A DNA stretch of 24,259 nt from positions 1 to 24,259 of the forward strand of contig NZ_CAXBDD010000060.1 of the NCBI RefSeq assembly GCF_963974515.1. Reading direction: 5' to 3'. Made by a program: the position numbers and the translations under genes. Source of the stretch: Sunxiuqinia sp963974515 (GTDB lineage: Bacteria; Bacteroidota; Bacteroidia; Bacteroidales; Prolixibacteraceae). Positions 23,008 through 24,259 of this stretch are shown in pieces (the stretch's first letter is position 1; the number at the start of each line of letters is the position of its first letter). The notes beneath the pieces are model-generated. The model made no database searches. It saw only the letters and a program-made list of their open reading frames with translations, and had not been told where the DNA came from.

Positions 23008-24259
23008 TTACCGGTTAATGTATAGCGTTCCTTTGTGCACGTTTGAGCCATCCAGAATCAGGATAATAAAATAGGTTCCTTCAGGTAGTATTTCAGAATT
23101 CGAAGTTCCATTGACATTCGGTCTTCCGTCCCACCATGCTCCGGGATTTCCATACACCCCAATATCTCCGTAGCGGTCGCGCTTATAAACTTTGGCTCCC
23201 CAACGGTTGTAGACTTCAATTTGCGCGTTAGGATATCTGCTAATTCCACGGACGCGGAAATAATCATTAATTCCATCGCCATTGGGTGAAAATCCATTCG
23301 GAATCAAAAGATCTTCGTTTGGCGTAATGGTGATGCTAACCGTTGCCTCATCGCACTGCCCGTCTTCATCACAAATCTGGTAAGTCAGCTCATCTGATCC
23401 GTAATAGGCGATGTTTGGCTTATAAGTTATCGATCCATCAGCATTGACTGTAACTGCACCTTCGGCAGGCTGCGAGGTGATCGTCAAGCTGGTGTTATCC
23501 AGATTTTCATCACAATCCTCGTCGTTGTCCAACACATAGATTTGGACATCTTCATTTTCCTCCAAAGTAGCCTGATCATCCAAAGCAAGTGGAGCGCTGA
23601 TCAACAGGACACGTTGCTCACAGGTGGCTGTGTTACCATCGTTGTCAGTCACCGTCCAGGTAACGACTGTTTCACCTACCGGATAATCTCCGCTGGCATC
23701 ATCAGAATCGTTAAAGTCGTTGGTTACGGAGGCTATTCCGCAGTTGTCTGCCACAGTTGGAGCTGGAACGGTCACAAAACCGAAGCAGCTCTCATCCGAC
23801 TGTACCGAAGCTTCAACATCACCGGCACATGTAATGGTTGGATCAACCGGATCAACAACAGTGATCGTCGTTTCGCAAGTCGATGAATTACCCGACGCGT
23901 CGGTGACCGTAACCGTGACGGTTTGCTCACCCACTGTTTCACAGGTAAATTCTTCGGTATCGACCGTAACTGTAATATCAGTTGCTTCTTCTGTACAACC
24001 ACCTTGAATATTGGTCGCAATTAATGCCAGATCTTCAGGAGTAATCGTGTACTGGTTATTTTCATCCAGCGTAATGGAGAGGTCGTTGCAGGTGAAGACA
24101 GGTGCACTCACATCGTTCACCACAACGGTAAAGCTGCATGTGATTTCATTTCCTGTTCCATTGATGGCAGTCCAGGTCACCGTGGTTGATCCCAGGTTAA
24201 ATTCAACGCCATCAAGCGAAGTATCGCCAGAACCGGCTGTTGCACCAGTCAAAGCATAA
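23008..24259 (-). CDS. Large HYR-repeat exported protein with type-B (gliding-motility) C-terminal sorting domain, 5' end beyond the window
   Basis: The frame is open to the window edge; the TTG at 24252 is not a true start (codons YAL precede it). The visible part is about 417 residues. It has at least three HYR-like Ig repeats, for example CSFTVVVNDVSAPVF and ETVVTWTVTDNDGNTATCEQ, each with Cys pairs. A cadherin-like/Big_9 unit follows (LEENEDVQIYVLDNDEDCDE ... YYGSDELTYQICDEDG). Last comes a CHU_C/TIGR04131-type sorting domain (IPNGFSPNGDGINDYF, YNRWGAKVY, GTYFIILILDGS) ending TLYINR. It is exported by type IX secretion and held on the surface. The rest of the protein may be very long. PorP/SprF follows after 12 bp. 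Confidence 0.93.
   Translation of the reverse strand, partial: YALTGATAGSGDTSLDGVEFNLGSTTVTWTAINGTGNEITCSFTVVVNDVSAPVFTCNDLSITLDENNQYTITPEDLALIATNIQGGCTEEATDITVTVDTEEFTCETVGEQTVTVTVTDASGNSSTCETTITVVDPVDPTITCAGDVEASVQSDESCFGFVTVPAPTVADNCGIASVTNDFNDSDDASGDYPVGETVVTWTVTDNDGNTATCEQRVLLISAPLALDDQATLEENEDVQIYVLDNDEDCDENLDNTSLTITSQPAEGAVTVNADGSITYKPNIAYYGSDELTYQICDEDGQCDEATVSITITPNEDLLIPNGFSPNGDGINDYFRVRGISRYPNAQIEVYNRWGAKVYKRDRYGDIGVYGNPGAWWDGRPNVNGTSNSEILPEGTYFIILILDGSNVHKGTLYINR

Overview
The window looks like chromosomal DNA of a Bacteroidota bacterium, probably a marine or sediment member of the Bacteroidales/Marinilabiliales (the order is inference). The evidence is a PorP/SprF membrane protein next to an OmpA/PD40 protein and a protein with a type-B (gliding-motility-associated) C-terminal sorting domain, a short epsilon subunit beside atpD, a DUF4251 lipoprotein-like protein, a helix-hairpin-helix (HHH) outer-membrane barrel pseudogene, a TAnnTTTG-type promoter, and few strong Shine-Dalgarno sites. 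Most of the window is housekeeping sequence. I found no CRISPR array, transposase, rRNA or tRNA.

Layout. 1-539 (-) is the start of an unrecognised protein that leaves the left edge. 735-4138 (+) is an RND/MMPL transporter overlapping a trans-prenyl diphosphate synthase by four bases (ATGA). 4255-6024 (+) is atpD-atpC, ended by a perfect 15-bp terminator. A family-9 glycosyltransferase starts with TTG just after that terminator, and its end overlaps the end of a convergent MalY/PatB aminotransferase (7070-8236, -). A ComB-type phosphatase (8348-9037, -) lies upstream of malY. 9278-9868 (+) is a small secreted protein with two related beta domains, preceded by a 10-bp inverted repeat overlapping its promoter. 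9924-10350 is non-coding and rich in hairpins. 10351-12063 (-) carries a DUF4251 protein and a PlsC-like acyltransferase.

12105-14478 (-) holds the remains of two genes: an HHH-domain outer-membrane beta-barrel protein with about three frameshifts and five in-frame stops, and upstream of it a 3'-truncated, frameshifted remnant of a PorV/PorQ-like outer-membrane protein. The flanking genes are intact.

14552-16308 is a purine/nucleotide group: purE (-) divergent from hpt-adk (+), with a 10-bp inverted repeat spanning the shared upstream region. After a terminator come obg, a PAP2-family phosphatase and a membrane-anchored MutS-like ATPase (16394-19870, +), tightly packed as an operon. 19865-20028 carries a tandem array of degenerate 41-bp units. 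20189-24259 (-) is a secreted/outer-membrane operon ordered as a large HYR-repeat protein with a type-B sorting domain (5' end beyond the window), PorP/SprF, and OmpA/PD40. These three probably work together in type IX secretion and in holding the large exported protein at the cell surface.

I see no whole new defence or mobile system. The most unusual items are the two-gene decay locus, the 41-bp tandem repeat, the REP-like hairpins at 10006-10205, and the operator-like repeat before the secreted protein.
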